Source of the DNA: Herpetosiphon sp042688385
Lineage (GTDB): Bacteria > Chloroflexota > Chloroflexia > Chloroflexales > Herpetosiphonaceae
Direction: 5' to 3'
Length of the DNA: 64,000 nucleotides
Assembly: GCF_042688385.1 (NCBI RefSeq)
Contig: NZ_JBHUPY010000017.1
Span: 62,001-126,000 of the forward strand
In this document: piece by piece, positions 18,071-26,075 of the stretch
Position numbering within the stretch: the first letter of the stretch is position 1
How the letters are laid out: every line of letters begins with the position of its first letter
Made by a program: the position numbers and the translations under genes
The notes under the pieces: generated by a model
The model's database searches: none
Told to the model about the DNA's origin: nothing
Seen by the model: only the letters and a program-made list of their open reading frames with translations

Positions 18071-18143
18071 AGGCCTAAATTACTAATAGAATCGCCAAAT
18101 CAAAGCTGATTCAGCGATTCGTAAAGAGTTGATTGCGGGGGCA

Positions 18144-18181
18144 AAACCCATGGCGTAGCGCTTAAACCCCGCCATGGGTTT
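18144..18181 (-). terminator. Hairpin after the GH57 gene
   Basis: 12-bp perfect stem (18144-18155 with 18170-18181, AAACCCATGGCG arm), 14-nt loop, 7 bases after the GH57 stop. On the minus strand only TTTTG follows, so termination may be partial before the PurD-like gene. Confidence 0.6.
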
Positions 18182-18187
18182 GCGGGT

Positions 18188-20158
18188 TTAAGCGACCAAA
18201 CCCTCGCGGGCAGCAAACACATGATAATCAATCGTTGGGAACGGATTATCAAGGTCGTTGAAACTGGCGGTGAGTTCGCGCATCAGGCCAAGGTCATTGG
18301 CCTCAATTGCATCAGCCAATTGGCTAAACCGCTCGACATGCTCGTTAAAGCGCTTGGTGGCATAATCTTGGGCTTGGCCAGTCGTGACCAAGAAAGGCCA
18401 ATCGCTTGATTGCAACAGCAGCAATTCGCGGGCAGTTTGGGCCAAGGCCGCAGCCAAATCGCCATCAGTTTGGGGATAGGCTGCGACCAAGCCTTCCATG
18501 CGTTTTTCTGCCGCATGAATAATGGGCCACATCCACTCAGTTTCGGGGTTGAGCCAGGTTTGGTGCGTGCCATTGGAACCCCACGAGCTTTCGGGTAGGT
18601 TCAACGATTCGCGTGGTGGATTATTGGCAATATATTCCGAAGCAGTCGTCAGGTCAATATCGGGATTAGCAGCCAAGCGCCGGAGCACTTCGCGCATCCA
18701 ATCGACCCCTTCAAACCACCAGTGGCCGAATAATTCGGTGTCGTAGTTTGATGAAATCAGGCCATAGCGCCCAGTTTGGCCGCGATATTCGCTGATGACT
18801 TGGTGCACCAAATTGGTGAAGTGATCGGCGTGGGCATGAATTTTGTCGTTAATCCAATCGGGATGATAGTAATCTTTAAAGCCAAGATCGACTTTTGGCC
18901 CAGTGATGCGCCAATATTGCATGCCGCTTTCGCTATCTTTGCGATGGAACTCGCGATAGTTGGCATCGCCTGGGTAGCCCCATTCTGCCGACCAGACCTG
19001 CAAGCCAGTTTTGTGGTGGCGACCAATCGCGGCAACTTTATCGCTCAAGCCGACCAAATAGGGCTGAAGCGTGCTATTGCCAGTTGGTGGAACTTCGCGC
19101 GTAACTGGTACAACATATTTGCGCAGCGTATCGCCATATGGCCCAAGAATTTTGCCTTCGGCTTTATCCAAGGGCGCACCACCTTCGATCGTTGTGGTTT
19201 CGACGAAGAAACACTCGATGCCTTGGGCTTCGAGAAATTCTTCCACCCCTGGTTTGCGCTCGGTTTCGCTGCGATCTTCAGGATAGTAGGCTGGGCGATA
19301 GGCGCACTCTGGCAGCCAAATCGCTTTGGGCTTGCGGCCATAATGGCGCTCGTAGCTTTGCACTGCCACCGCAATTTGGGCATAAATCGTTGAATCGCGG
19401 CTCACCAACGGCAAGTAGCCATGGGTTGCGCCACAAGTGATAATTTCGATATAGCCAGCATCTTGCAATTGGCGGAAGGCTCCGACAATATCGCGGTTGT
19501 AGCGTTCGATAAACGAGCGCTTGATCATGCTATACCAATCGCGATACCACTGGGCCAAATAGGCCTTGTGGGGATCTGGTTGCTCTAGAGGAGCAGGTTC
19601 TTCAGGCTCTGGCTCAAGGTCAAGTTCTGCCTCGGCATCAGCATCAACAGCTTCATCAATTTCCGCAACGTCGGCGCTAGCAACAGTGGTGGCGCTCAAC
19701 AAGCCTGCATGGAGAGGGGCTGGCGAATCACCAGCAGTTGAAGAAAGCAGGGCATCGTTTTTCGTAATTAAGCTTTCAAGCTCTTCGCTCGAAAGTAGTG
19801 GCGTTGACTGCGGCTCTGGCTCTGTTTCAGCACGTTGGGCGGCTTCCCAAACAGCCTGAACATCGGCCAGCCGATCAATATCAGCTTGAGCAGCAACAAT
19901 CTTTTCGTCGAGATACTCTTCGAAATTGTGCAAAATCGTTGGGTCGGCCAATTGTTCGGTTAGAATTGGCGTGATCCCAATCGTCAAGCGAGGAGTAACC
20001 CCATCGTTGATTAGATCAGTCAGCGCATTGAGTAGTGGAATATACGTCTCGGAAGCGGCCTCGTGAAGCCATTCTTCACCGTGAGGCCAGCGGCCAGCCT
20101 TGCGACAATAGGGCAAGTGGCTATGTAAGACAAACGTAAACGCACCTTGTTTTGGCAT
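18188..20158 (-). CDS. GH57 1,4-alpha-glucan branching enzyme (putative)
   Basis: 656 residues. Starts with TFVLHSHLPYCRKAGRWPHGEEWLHEAA, the family 57 opening. The nucleophile glutamate lies in WLPECAYRP (about 280) and the acid/base aspartate in SSNYDTELFGHWW (about 471); the C-terminal helical region contains SSWGSNGTHQTW. The Thermus and Thermococcus branching enzymes have these motifs and make alpha-1,6 branches in glycogen. Unusual is a roughly 95-residue insertion (about 105-198) between the first strand region and the rest, rich in E, D, A, P and S, which looks disordered. The start at 20158 follows AGGAG by 5 nt; an extended -10 lies about 55 bases upstream. Confidence 0.88.
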   Translation of the reverse strand: MPKQGAFTFVLHSHLPYCRKAGRWPHGEEWLHEAASETYIPLLNALTDLINDGVTPRLTIGITPILTEQLADPTILHNFEEYLDEKIVAAQADIDRLADVQAVWEAAQRAETEPEPQSTPLLSSEELESLITKNDALLSSTAGDSPAPLHAGLLSATTVASADVAEIDEAVDADAEAELDLEPEPEEPAPLEQPDPHKAYLAQWYRDWYSMIKRSFIERYNRDIVGAFRQLQDAGYIEIITCGATHGYLPLVSRDSTIYAQIAVAVQSYERHYGRKPKAIWLPECAYRPAYYPEDRSETERKPGVEEFLEAQGIECFFVETTTIEGGAPLDKAEGKILGPYGDTLRKYVVPVTREVPPTGNSTLQPYLVGLSDKVAAIGRHHKTGLQVWSAEWGYPGDANYREFHRKDSESGMQYWRITGPKVDLGFKDYYHPDWINDKIHAHADHFTNLVHQVISEYRGQTGRYGLISSNYDTELFGHWWFEGVDWMREVLRRLAANPDIDLTTASEYIANNPPRESLNLPESSWGSNGTHQTWLNPETEWMWPIIHAAEKRMEGLVAAYPQTDGDLAAALAQTARELLLLQSSDWPFLVTTGQAQDYATKRFNEHVERFSQLADAIEANDLGLMRELTASFNDLDNPFPTIDYHVFAAREGLVA

Positions 20159-20210
20159 AGATGCTCCTTCTGAGCGGAACATGCGGGACATGTTGCAGAG
20201 GTCGGTTCCC

Positions 20211-20219
20211 ATTATAGCA
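20211..20219 (-). promoter_or_regulatory. Extended -10 promoter of the GH57 gene
   Basis: TGCTATAAT on the minus strand: perfect -10 with TGn extension. No good -35 is seen 17 bp upstream. Confidence 0.6.
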
Positions 20220-20285
20220 GGTGTTCGCAAGCCAGAAGTGTGCCGCGAGGCTTGTAGAGAGGTGGTTTATGGGCAAGCGTGGTTC

Positions 20286-20417
20286 CTTCACCCCAACCCC
20301 TCTCCCATGGCGCGGGCCAGGGGCTTAACATGGTGGATTTAGCATGATTCGTCGGAAATCCACGGAAGCTCCCCCTCGCCCGCGTTTTCGTGGTAGAGGG
20401 GGCTGGGGGGTGAGGGA
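20286..20417. repeat. GC-rich double-hairpin repeat
   Basis: Single reverse-orientation core between the GH57 promoter and the stop of the aldo/keto reductase; ends CTTCACCCC and GGGGTGAGGG. One arm has the variant tip CCCATGGCGCGGGCCAGG. No outer inverted repeats recognised. Confidence 0.85.
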
Positions 20418-20433
20418 ACCATCACTGATACGT

Positions 20434-21387
20434 TTAGTAGCGCGTGCCAACCGCAGCATCAATTGGCAACACAGCGTCAATTGCGGCTAGCTCGGCGGCG
20501 CTTAGCTCAACATTCAAGGCAGCCATGTTTTCTTCGAGGTAGCGGCGGCGCTTGGTGCCTGGAATCGGCACAATATCATCGCCTTTGGCCAAGACCCAAG
20601 CCAAGGCCAATTGCGCTGGCGTGATACCTTTTTGGCTGGCCAATTGCTCAATATGCTGCACCAAGCTCAAGTTGCGCTGGAAATTTTCGCCTTGGAAGCG
20701 TGGTGAGTAGCGGCGATAATCATCGGCGGCAAAATCATCGACGCTGCGAAATTGGCCGGTTAGGAAGCCACGCCCAAGCGGGCTATAGGCCACAAAGCCA
20801 ATGCCCAACTCGCGAGTTGTCGCCAAAATTTCAATTTCTGGCTCGCGCGACCAGAGCGAATACTCGGTTTGCAAAGCGCTAATTGGGTGAACTTGGTGCG
20901 CGCGGCGAATCGTTGGCGCATCGGCTTCGGATAAACCGATGTAGCGCACCTTGCCAGCCTGTACCAACTCGGCCATTGCGCCAACCGTTTCCTCGATGGG
21001 CACATTGGCATCAACCCGATGCTGATAATAGAGATCGATATGATCAACGCCCAAGCGTTGCAGCGAAGCATCGCAGGCGGCTTTCACATATTCAGGCCGG
21101 CCATTGATTGAGCGTTGATTATCGGGGCCGCGTTGAATGCCAAATTTGGTTGCGAGAATAACCTGATCGCGGCGACCTTTGAACGCCTTGCCAACCAGCT
21201 GCTCATTGGTAAAAGGCCCATACATATCGGCGGTATCGAAGAAATTCACGCCTAATTCTAAGGCGCGGTCGATGGTTGCCAGCGATTCGGCCTCGTCGGT
21301 TGGGCCATAAAACTCCGACATACCCATACAACCCAAGCCAATTGGATTAACTGTGAGTCCTTGGTTGCCTAGTGACCGTTGTTTCAT
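20434..21387 (-). CDS. Aldo/keto reductase (AKR1)
   Basis: 317 residues, NADP(H)-dependent (beta/alpha)8 barrel. The catalytic tetrad is visible: D and Y in FFDTADMYG, K in ILATKFG, H in LYYQHRVD. The cofactor segment is IPGTKRRRYLEEN near the C-terminus. It resembles the YajO/Tas-like broad-specificity reductases. The start at 21387 has GGAG 6-7 nt upstream; an earlier in-frame start is less suitable. The gene reads from a promoter with a 19-bp spacer and a perfect dyad, typical of MerR-family activators, so induction by a reactive electrophile or aldehyde is plausible. It is divergent from the binding-protein gene. Confidence 0.93.
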   Translation of the reverse strand: MKQRSLGNQGLTVNPIGLGCMGMSEFYGPTDEAESLATIDRALELGVNFFDTADMYGPFTNEQLVGKAFKGRRDQVILATKFGIQRGPDNQRSINGRPEYVKAACDASLQRLGVDHIDLYYQHRVDANVPIEETVGAMAELVQAGKVRYIGLSEADAPTIRRAHQVHPISALQTEYSLWSREPEIEILATTRELGIGFVAYSPLGRGFLTGQFRSVDDFAADDYRRYSPRFQGENFQRNLSLVQHIEQLASQKGITPAQLALAWVLAKGDDIVPIPGTKRRRYLEENMAALNVELSAAELAAIDAVLPIDAAVGTRY

Positions 21388-21424
21388 TCCTGTCTCCAGC
21401 AATAGATCATAAACCAATGCAGGC

Positions 21425-21455
21425 AGTCTACACCTTTGAGTGCGCTCAAAGTCAA
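21425..21455 (-). promoter_or_regulatory. MerR-type promoter/operator of AKR1
   Basis: Minus strand: -35 TTGACT (21455-21450), 19-bp spacer, -10 TAGACT (21430-21425). The spacer holds a perfect 7-4-7 dyad CTTTGAG-CGCA-CTCAAAG (21434-21451). A 19-bp spacer with a centred dyad is the hallmark of MerR-family activated promoters. The AKR2 promoter has the same plan. Confidence 0.7.
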
Positions 21456-21493
21456 GTAGTGGAATGTGCCCGAGCCTAGCCAGCTAGGTCAGC

Positions 21494-21522
21494 TTGTCAG
21501 TAACGCCTGAGCATGGTATACT
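21494..21522 (+). promoter_or_regulatory. Sigma-70-type promoter of the binding-protein gene
   Basis: -35 TTGTCA (21494-21499), 17-bp spacer, -10 TATACT (21517-21522) preceded by TGG (extended -10). A second TATAAT lies at 21552-21557 without a partner. Confidence 0.65.
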
Positions 21523-21595
21523 TTTGATGATTCGTTGGCGTTTTATGCCTTTATAATCAGATAAAACGCAATTAACGAAAGAACGGGATACACCC

Positions 21596-22828
21596 ATGAG
21601 GGCAGTATGGCGGTATTTTAGCCTTTTGATGATTGGGATTTTCATTGTTGGTTGTAGCGCAACAAGCTATGATAACATGTTGTTAACCCCGGGGGCTACC
21701 GCTAATCCTCTGACCCGCACGCAACTGGTAATTTGGCATGGAGCAGATGGCCAACGTAGTGAACTTTTCACGCGATTGCTGTTAGAATACCAACGGGCAC
21801 ATCCAAACGTTGTGATTCAAATTATCAATCGTGGGCCAAACCTTCTGCACGATTATCGGGCGGCACTGCTTGAAGGCACACCACCAGACCTAATCTGGCT
21901 TAACGAAAATCGTTGGGTAGGCGAGCTAGCAGATCAACAACTGATTATTGATCTGACGGAACGGTTGCGTGGGGTTAACCTTGAGCCAATTGTGCCAGCG
22001 GCGCTTGATGGTGCCCGTTATGGCGAAAAGTTATATGGCTTGCCATTGACGCTTAATCTACCTGTGCTGTACTATAATCGGGCAAACTTTGTAAGCACAC
22101 CGCCACAAAGCACCGCTGAATGGCTTGAAATCGCTCGCGGGTTTAGCGATGATCAAGGACAGTACGGATTAGCGTATAATTTATCGCTATACTTTACCCA
22201 ACCCTACCTTCCAGCCTTCGGGGGCGCAATCTTCGATGAGACTGGGGCGGTGGTTCTGGGGACACAAAGCTATACCCCAACATTACAGTGGCTAACCTGG
22301 GTCGACGCATTAGCCCAAGATCCAAGCTTGTTAGCCCGTGATGATCATCGACTGATAGCTCGCAGTGTGAGCCAAAACAGTGCGATTATGACGATTGACT
22401 GGGCCGATCAAATCAGCACCTATCGTCAATTGTGGGGGGAGAACGTTGGCGTGCAACCATTGCCACGCCTGAGCCAAACCGGCCAAGAACCGCAACCCTT
22501 TGTTCGGAGCAGTGTGCTTGTGATCAGCCCACGCAGCACCGAGCAACAGCAAAACGCCGCGCTTGACGTGATGCGGTTTCTTGTGGAGATGAAAGCGCAA
22601 ACGGCTTTTCAAGCCGCTGATATCCCAAGTGTGCGTAACGACTTAGCCAGTAGCGACCCACTCTACCCACAACTTCAGCTGGCAGTTAGTCGCGCGAGCG
22701 CTTGGCCCACCACCCTCCGCTTCAACAACGGATGGGACATCCTGATCGCTTTGGTGCGTAATAGCTTAAATGGCGCACCCTTGGAAGAAAGTATCGCGAA
22801 CGCCGATCGCCTGCTACGGAGCGAGTAG
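21596..22828 (+). CDS. ABC-type extracellular solute-binding lipoprotein (family 1)
   Basis: 410 residues. Signal peptide with lipobox IVGC (C20), then a Thr/Pro-containing linker and a MalE-like fold: LVIWHGADGQRSELFTRLLLEYQRAHPNV at the start, PDLIWLNE, YGLPLTLNLPVLYYNRANF, and the C-terminal lobe with AALDVMRFLVEM. Such proteins deliver sugars to ABC importers. No MalF/MalG-type permease or ATPase follows; the next gene is the unrelated roadblock protein, so it is an orphan here. It could serve a transporter encoded elsewhere. The ribosome site is weak (AACGGGA). It has a good promoter 75 bases upstream. Confidence 0.88.
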   Translation: MRAVWRYFSLLMIGIFIVGCSATSYDNMLLTPGATANPLTRTQLVIWHGADGQRSELFTRLLLEYQRAHPNVVIQIINRGPNLLHDYRAALLEGTPPDLIWLNENRWVGELADQQLIIDLTERLRGVNLEPIVPAALDGARYGEKLYGLPLTLNLPVLYYNRANFVSTPPQSTAEWLEIARGFSDDQGQYGLAYNLSLYFTQPYLPAFGGAIFDETGAVVLGTQSYTPTLQWLTWVDALAQDPSLLARDDHRLIARSVSQNSAIMTIDWADQISTYRQLWGENVGVQPLPRLSQTGQEPQPFVRSSVLVISPRSTEQQQNAALDVMRFLVEMKAQTAFQAADIPSVRNDLASSDPLYPQLQLAVSRASAWPTTLRFNNGWDILIALVRNSLNGAPLEESIANADRLLRSE

Positions 22829-22855
22829 CCAACCCAGCATATTACAGCGAACCGC

Positions 22856-22889
22856 TTGACAAGCAAGGGCTAAATTAGCCCGTTATAGT
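22856..22889 (+). promoter_or_regulatory. TTGACA / dyad / TATAGT element upstream of the roadblock gene
   Basis: TTGACA (22856-22861) and TATAGT (22884-22889) are 22 bp apart, with a perfect 7-1-7 dyad GGGCTAA-A-TTAGCCC (22867-22881) between them. The spacer is too long for a plain promoter; the dyad may be an operator or a weak terminator of the binding-protein gene. Confidence 0.4.
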
Positions 22890-23021
22890 GGGATCTGTAG
22901 TTGATATTTGGCAAAAGATGTAGTAGAATGGCGCAGACGGCCAACCCGCTGAAGGCTGATCGTTCCAAGCAAGTCATTCATTATAGATTCCACGCCGGCC
23001 TACGGCCTAAGGAGGAGTTGC

Positions 23022-23390
23022 ATGGCAACCAGAACCGAAGAGATGGTGCGGCATCTCAAGGCACTGCAGATGAATACGCCTGACATCGAAGCCTCGGCGG
23101 TCGTCAGCGTTGATGGTCTCATCATGGCCTCGAATCTTCCGAACGATGTGGAAGAAGATCGTGTGTCTGCTATGAGTGCCGCGATGTTGTCTCTGGGCGA
23201 ACGAATCGCTGGCGAGCTTCGGCGTGGCGCACTTAACCTCGTCTTCGTACAAGGTGAAGAAGGCTACGTTATTCTGATTTCAATCGGTGAAGATGCAGTG
23301 CTAACCGCCTTGGCGCAAAGCCGGGCAAAGCTTGGCCTGATCTTCTTAGACATGAAGCGTACCGCTAACGAGTTGGCCCATTTCGTATAA
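23022..23390 (+). CDS. Roadblock/LC7-domain protein
   Basis: 122 residues covering a single roadblock/LC7 domain (MglB-like): a first amphipathic helix MVRHLKALQMNTPDIEASAVVSVDGLIMAS, a central helix AMSAAMLSLGERIAGELRRG, strands LNLVFVQGEEGYVILISIG and a final helix. In other bacteria such proteins regulate small Ras-like GTPases (MglA) in polarity and gliding, or act as scaffolds. No GTPase gene adjoins it, so its partner is elsewhere. AGGAGG is 6 nt before the ATG, and a strong terminator follows, so it is a single-gene unit and probably well expressed. Confidence 0.92.
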   Translation: MATRTEEMVRHLKALQMNTPDIEASAVVSVDGLIMASNLPNDVEEDRVSAMSAAMLSLGERIAGELRRGALNLVFVQGEEGYVILISIGEDAVLTALAQSRAKLGLIFLDMKRTANELAHFV

Positions 23391-23418
23391 GGCTGCCGAC
23401 CTCCGAACGACCGTTCGC

Positions 23419-23449
23419 GGGCCAGAATCGGTTCTGGCCCCCTTTTTTT
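23419..23449 (+). terminator. Intrinsic terminator of the roadblock gene
   Basis: 9-bp stem GGGCCAGAA / TTCTGGCCC (23419-23427 with 23432-23440), TCGG loop and a T7 run at 23443-23449. Confidence 0.95.
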
Positions 23450-23587
23450 GCTCTTGGGTAACGCTAGTGTGCCATGTGCAGGTGGCCTGCTGGCGCTTTT
23501 TTTATTTTAGCCACCTGTCGCTCTGTTACAATTGTGTAATATTTGGCCTTTGAGCTTGGCAGCACACCACGATCTATGGTAGCGTAG

Positions 23588-23968
23588 CAGAACATAGAAC
23601 ATAGAGCATAGAAAAGGATGAAGGAAAGGCAAAAGTCAGAAATCAAAAGTCAAAAAGTTATAACGCAGAGGCGCAGAGAACGAAAGGATGAAGGATGAAG
23701 AGTGGGTATTCGTGCAATTCGTGGCGAAAAACGGCCTTCGCGCTCTTCGTGTTCTTTGCGGTTTCCGTCCTTCGTGCTCTTCGTATCCTTGGTGGATCAA
23801 TTTCAACGCAGAGGCGCAGAGCATAGGGCAGGGGCTATCGGCTCAAGGCTATCGGAAATTAGGTGGAAACAAAAAATCAATAGCCTATAGCCCATAGTCT
23901 ATAGCCTCATTTCGCGCTCTTCGTGTTCTTCGCGGTTTCCGCCCTTCGTGTCCTTCGTGGATCAAAAC
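23588..23968. repeat. Mosaic of heptamer and nonamer repeats
   Basis: Holds nearly all the short-repeat families side by side: GAACATA (23590-23612), GGATGAA, TCAAAAG, a CGCAGAGG piece, CACGAAG-type nonamers in the TTCGTG orientation (23750-23800 and 23915-23970), and ATAGCCY heptamers (ATAGCCT-ATAGCCC-ATAGTCT-ATAGCCT at about 23880-23905). No gene is supported between 23450 and 23996. Confidence 0.8.
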
Positions 23969-23996
23969 GTACCCCAGTTATAAAAGGTAGATTGGC

Positions 23997-25433
23997 ATGT
24001 TTGCAGCATTCGATCAGCATCGACGACGTGAGCTTGGGTTGATTTTCGGCGGTACGCTGCTTGGCATTGGCTTAGGCGCGATTGCTGCTTTTGTGCCAGG
24101 CTTTTTGGTTGTTGCAGGCGTGCTGGGCTTGCTGGTCGGGGCATGGTTTGCTCGTTCAGTGCATTCGATTCTGACGGCGACTGTTTTGGTTGCCACGCTT
24201 TTGCCCTTTGGGACTTTGCCCTTCAAAGTTGGTCTAACTCCTGCCTTGCTTGAGCTAGGTTTGTTGGCGCTCTATGCCATGCTGGTCGTTCGCAATTTGG
24301 TTGATCCTGAACGTAGCTGGCGTTGGGGCAGCCTCGCGCCATGGGTTATTTTGCTGCTTGGTAGCTCGTTTTTCTCGTTTATCATTGGCTCGAATGCTGC
24401 GCCCGATAGCCTATTGCTACATAATTATTTCAAATTATTGCTTGGCATTTGTTTGTTCTGGGGGGTGCAAAACGCCCTCGATTCGCTTGAACAAGCTCGT
24501 TGGTGGCTGCGCTTGCTGATTCTGGCTGGGTGGGCGGCGGCGCTGCTCGGCATTGGCCTGCGCTTTGCCCCCGACGGCTTAGCACTGCGCTTTTTGACCG
24601 CGCTTGCGCCAATTGGCTATCCTGCAAGTGGCCGCGTCTTGCGCTATGTTGAAGACGATCCAAATGGGTTTGAGCGCGCGATTGGGACATCGATCGACCC
24701 CAACGGTTTTGGCGGGATGATGGCCTTGCTCGGGGCGATTGCACTAGGCCAAGCCTTGGCTCAGCGCCCTGTTTTAGGCCGCAAATGGTTATGGCTGATT
24801 ACCGCAAGCTTTGGTTTGGCAGTATTTTTAACCTCGTCACGGGCGGCGCTTGGTGGGTTTGCGATTGCAGGGCTGTTTCTGGCAACCGTGCGCTATCGCC
24901 AATTGTGGTGGCTGATTGGTGCTGGAGGCATTGCTGGTGCAATTGCCATTTTGGGCTTGGGCAAGGGCGGCGATTTTGTCGAGCGGATTGTTGAAGGCAT
25001 TCAGTTTAAAGATCAAGCCAACCAAATGCGCTTGGCCGAGTTTCGCAATGCAATCGCGATTATGCGCGAGTATCCTGTGTTTGGGGTGGGCTTTGGCCGC
25101 GCCCCAAATATCGACCTGACAACTGGCGTGAGCAGCGTGTATTTGGCGCTTGGCTCGCGCATGGGCTTGGTTGGTTTAGGCTTATACATTTTGACGGCAA
25201 TTGCCTTTATGGTGCTCACAACCCAAGCCATCCGCCGCAGCGAGCGCTCGGTTGGCGATGCAATTATTGGCTTGCAGGCAGCGATTTTGGCTGCACTCGC
25301 AGTTGGTGTGCTCGATCACTATTTCTTCAATATCGAGTTTCCGCATATGGGCACGCTGTTTTGGGGCGTGGTTGGCTTGGCAATGGTTTTTATGCGCGAG
25401 GCACACGCTGATAATCCTCGCTCACAATCGTAG
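23997..25433 (+). CDS. O-antigen ligase/polymerase-like membrane protein
   Basis: 478 residues, about twelve hydrophobic segments, with the Wzy_C/RfaL pattern: a large periplasmic loop between late segments containing the conserved AEFRNAIAIMREYPVFGVGFGRAPN and, further on, GSRMGLVGLGLYI. Also AIGTSIDPNGFGGMMALLGAIALG and FLTSSRAALGGFAIAG, which recur in O-antigen ligase family proteins. Such enzymes join lipid-linked glycans to an acceptor or polymerise them. As a probable monoderm-like Chloroflexota it may act on exopolysaccharide or cell-wall glycan. AAGGTAG precedes the start. No glycosyltransferase cluster surrounds it. Confidence 0.85.
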   Translation: MFAAFDQHRRRELGLIFGGTLLGIGLGAIAAFVPGFLVVAGVLGLLVGAWFARSVHSILTATVLVATLLPFGTLPFKVGLTPALLELGLLALYAMLVVRNLVDPERSWRWGSLAPWVILLLGSSFFSFIIGSNAAPDSLLLHNYFKLLLGICLFWGVQNALDSLEQARWWLRLLILAGWAAALLGIGLRFAPDGLALRFLTALAPIGYPASGRVLRYVEDDPNGFERAIGTSIDPNGFGGMMALLGAIALGQALAQRPVLGRKWLWLITASFGLAVFLTSSRAALGGFAIAGLFLATVRYRQLWWLIGAGGIAGAIAILGLGKGGDFVERIVEGIQFKDQANQMRLAEFRNAIAIMREYPVFGVGFGRAPNIDLTTGVSSVYLALGSRMGLVGLGLYILTAIAFMVLTTQAIRRSERSVGDAIIGLQAAILAALAVGVLDHYFFNIEFPHMGTLFWGVVGLAMVFMREAHADNPRSQS

Positions 25434-25445
25434 AGGTTGGATGAT

Positions 25446-25990
25446 CCACTCACCCCCCAGCCCCCGCTCCCACTGGATGCGGGCGAGGGGGAGCCGATCA
25501 TTTTTCGCCAAGGAATTGGGAGAGAACCACGGCGTTAAAGTCCCTCGCCCGCGCCACGGGAGCGGGGTTGGGGTGAGGGCATCATCCAACCTTTGAAAAC
25601 CAGCCCCCTCCTTTCAAGGATCGCTTGTTAGTAATTGGTCGGCGGTGGAGCGTTCCCTCACCCCCCAACCCCCTCTCCCACTGGACGCGGGCGAGGGGGA
25701 GCACCCATTTGACCGACGAATTACGCGAGAACCACGGTTTAAAGCCCCTCGCCTGCTGGGCGGGAGCGGGGTTGGGGTGAGGGAACGCTCCACCGCCGAC
25801 CCTTGAAAGCCAGCCCCCGCTCTCACGAAAACGCGGGCGAGGGGGAGCACCCATTTGACCGACGATTTGCGCAAGAACCATGGAGTTAAAGCCCCTCGCC
25901 CAGCGGATGGGAGAGGGGTTGGGGTGAGGGGATCTCAACCCACTCAATTAAAAAGCCCCTCTCCCATACTCAATGTGGGAGAGGGGTTGT
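25446..25990. repeat. Array of GC-rich double-hairpin repeats (3-4 copies)
   Basis: Cores at 25446-25580, 25653-25783 and 25810-25933, and a half copy at 25950-25990. Between them are type II borders: CTTTCAAGGATCG (25611-25623) and CGACCCTTGAAAG (25798-25810), which face each other around the second core with GGAGCGTTCCC / GGGAACGCTCC. A CTTCGTGTTCTTCGCG nonamer piece follows to about 26035. Confidence 0.9.
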
Positions 25991-26075
25991 TGTGATGCTA
26001 TTTCAACCTTCGTGTTCTTCGCGTCCTGCGTGGTTACCGTTTCCGATCTCCAAGCCCCAACAACTGATCCTCAAC

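Noticed and set aside
23588..23968. Possible CRISPR array because of regular short repeats
   Set aside because: Units are 7 or 9 bases with no unique spacers of constant length, and no cas gene is present.
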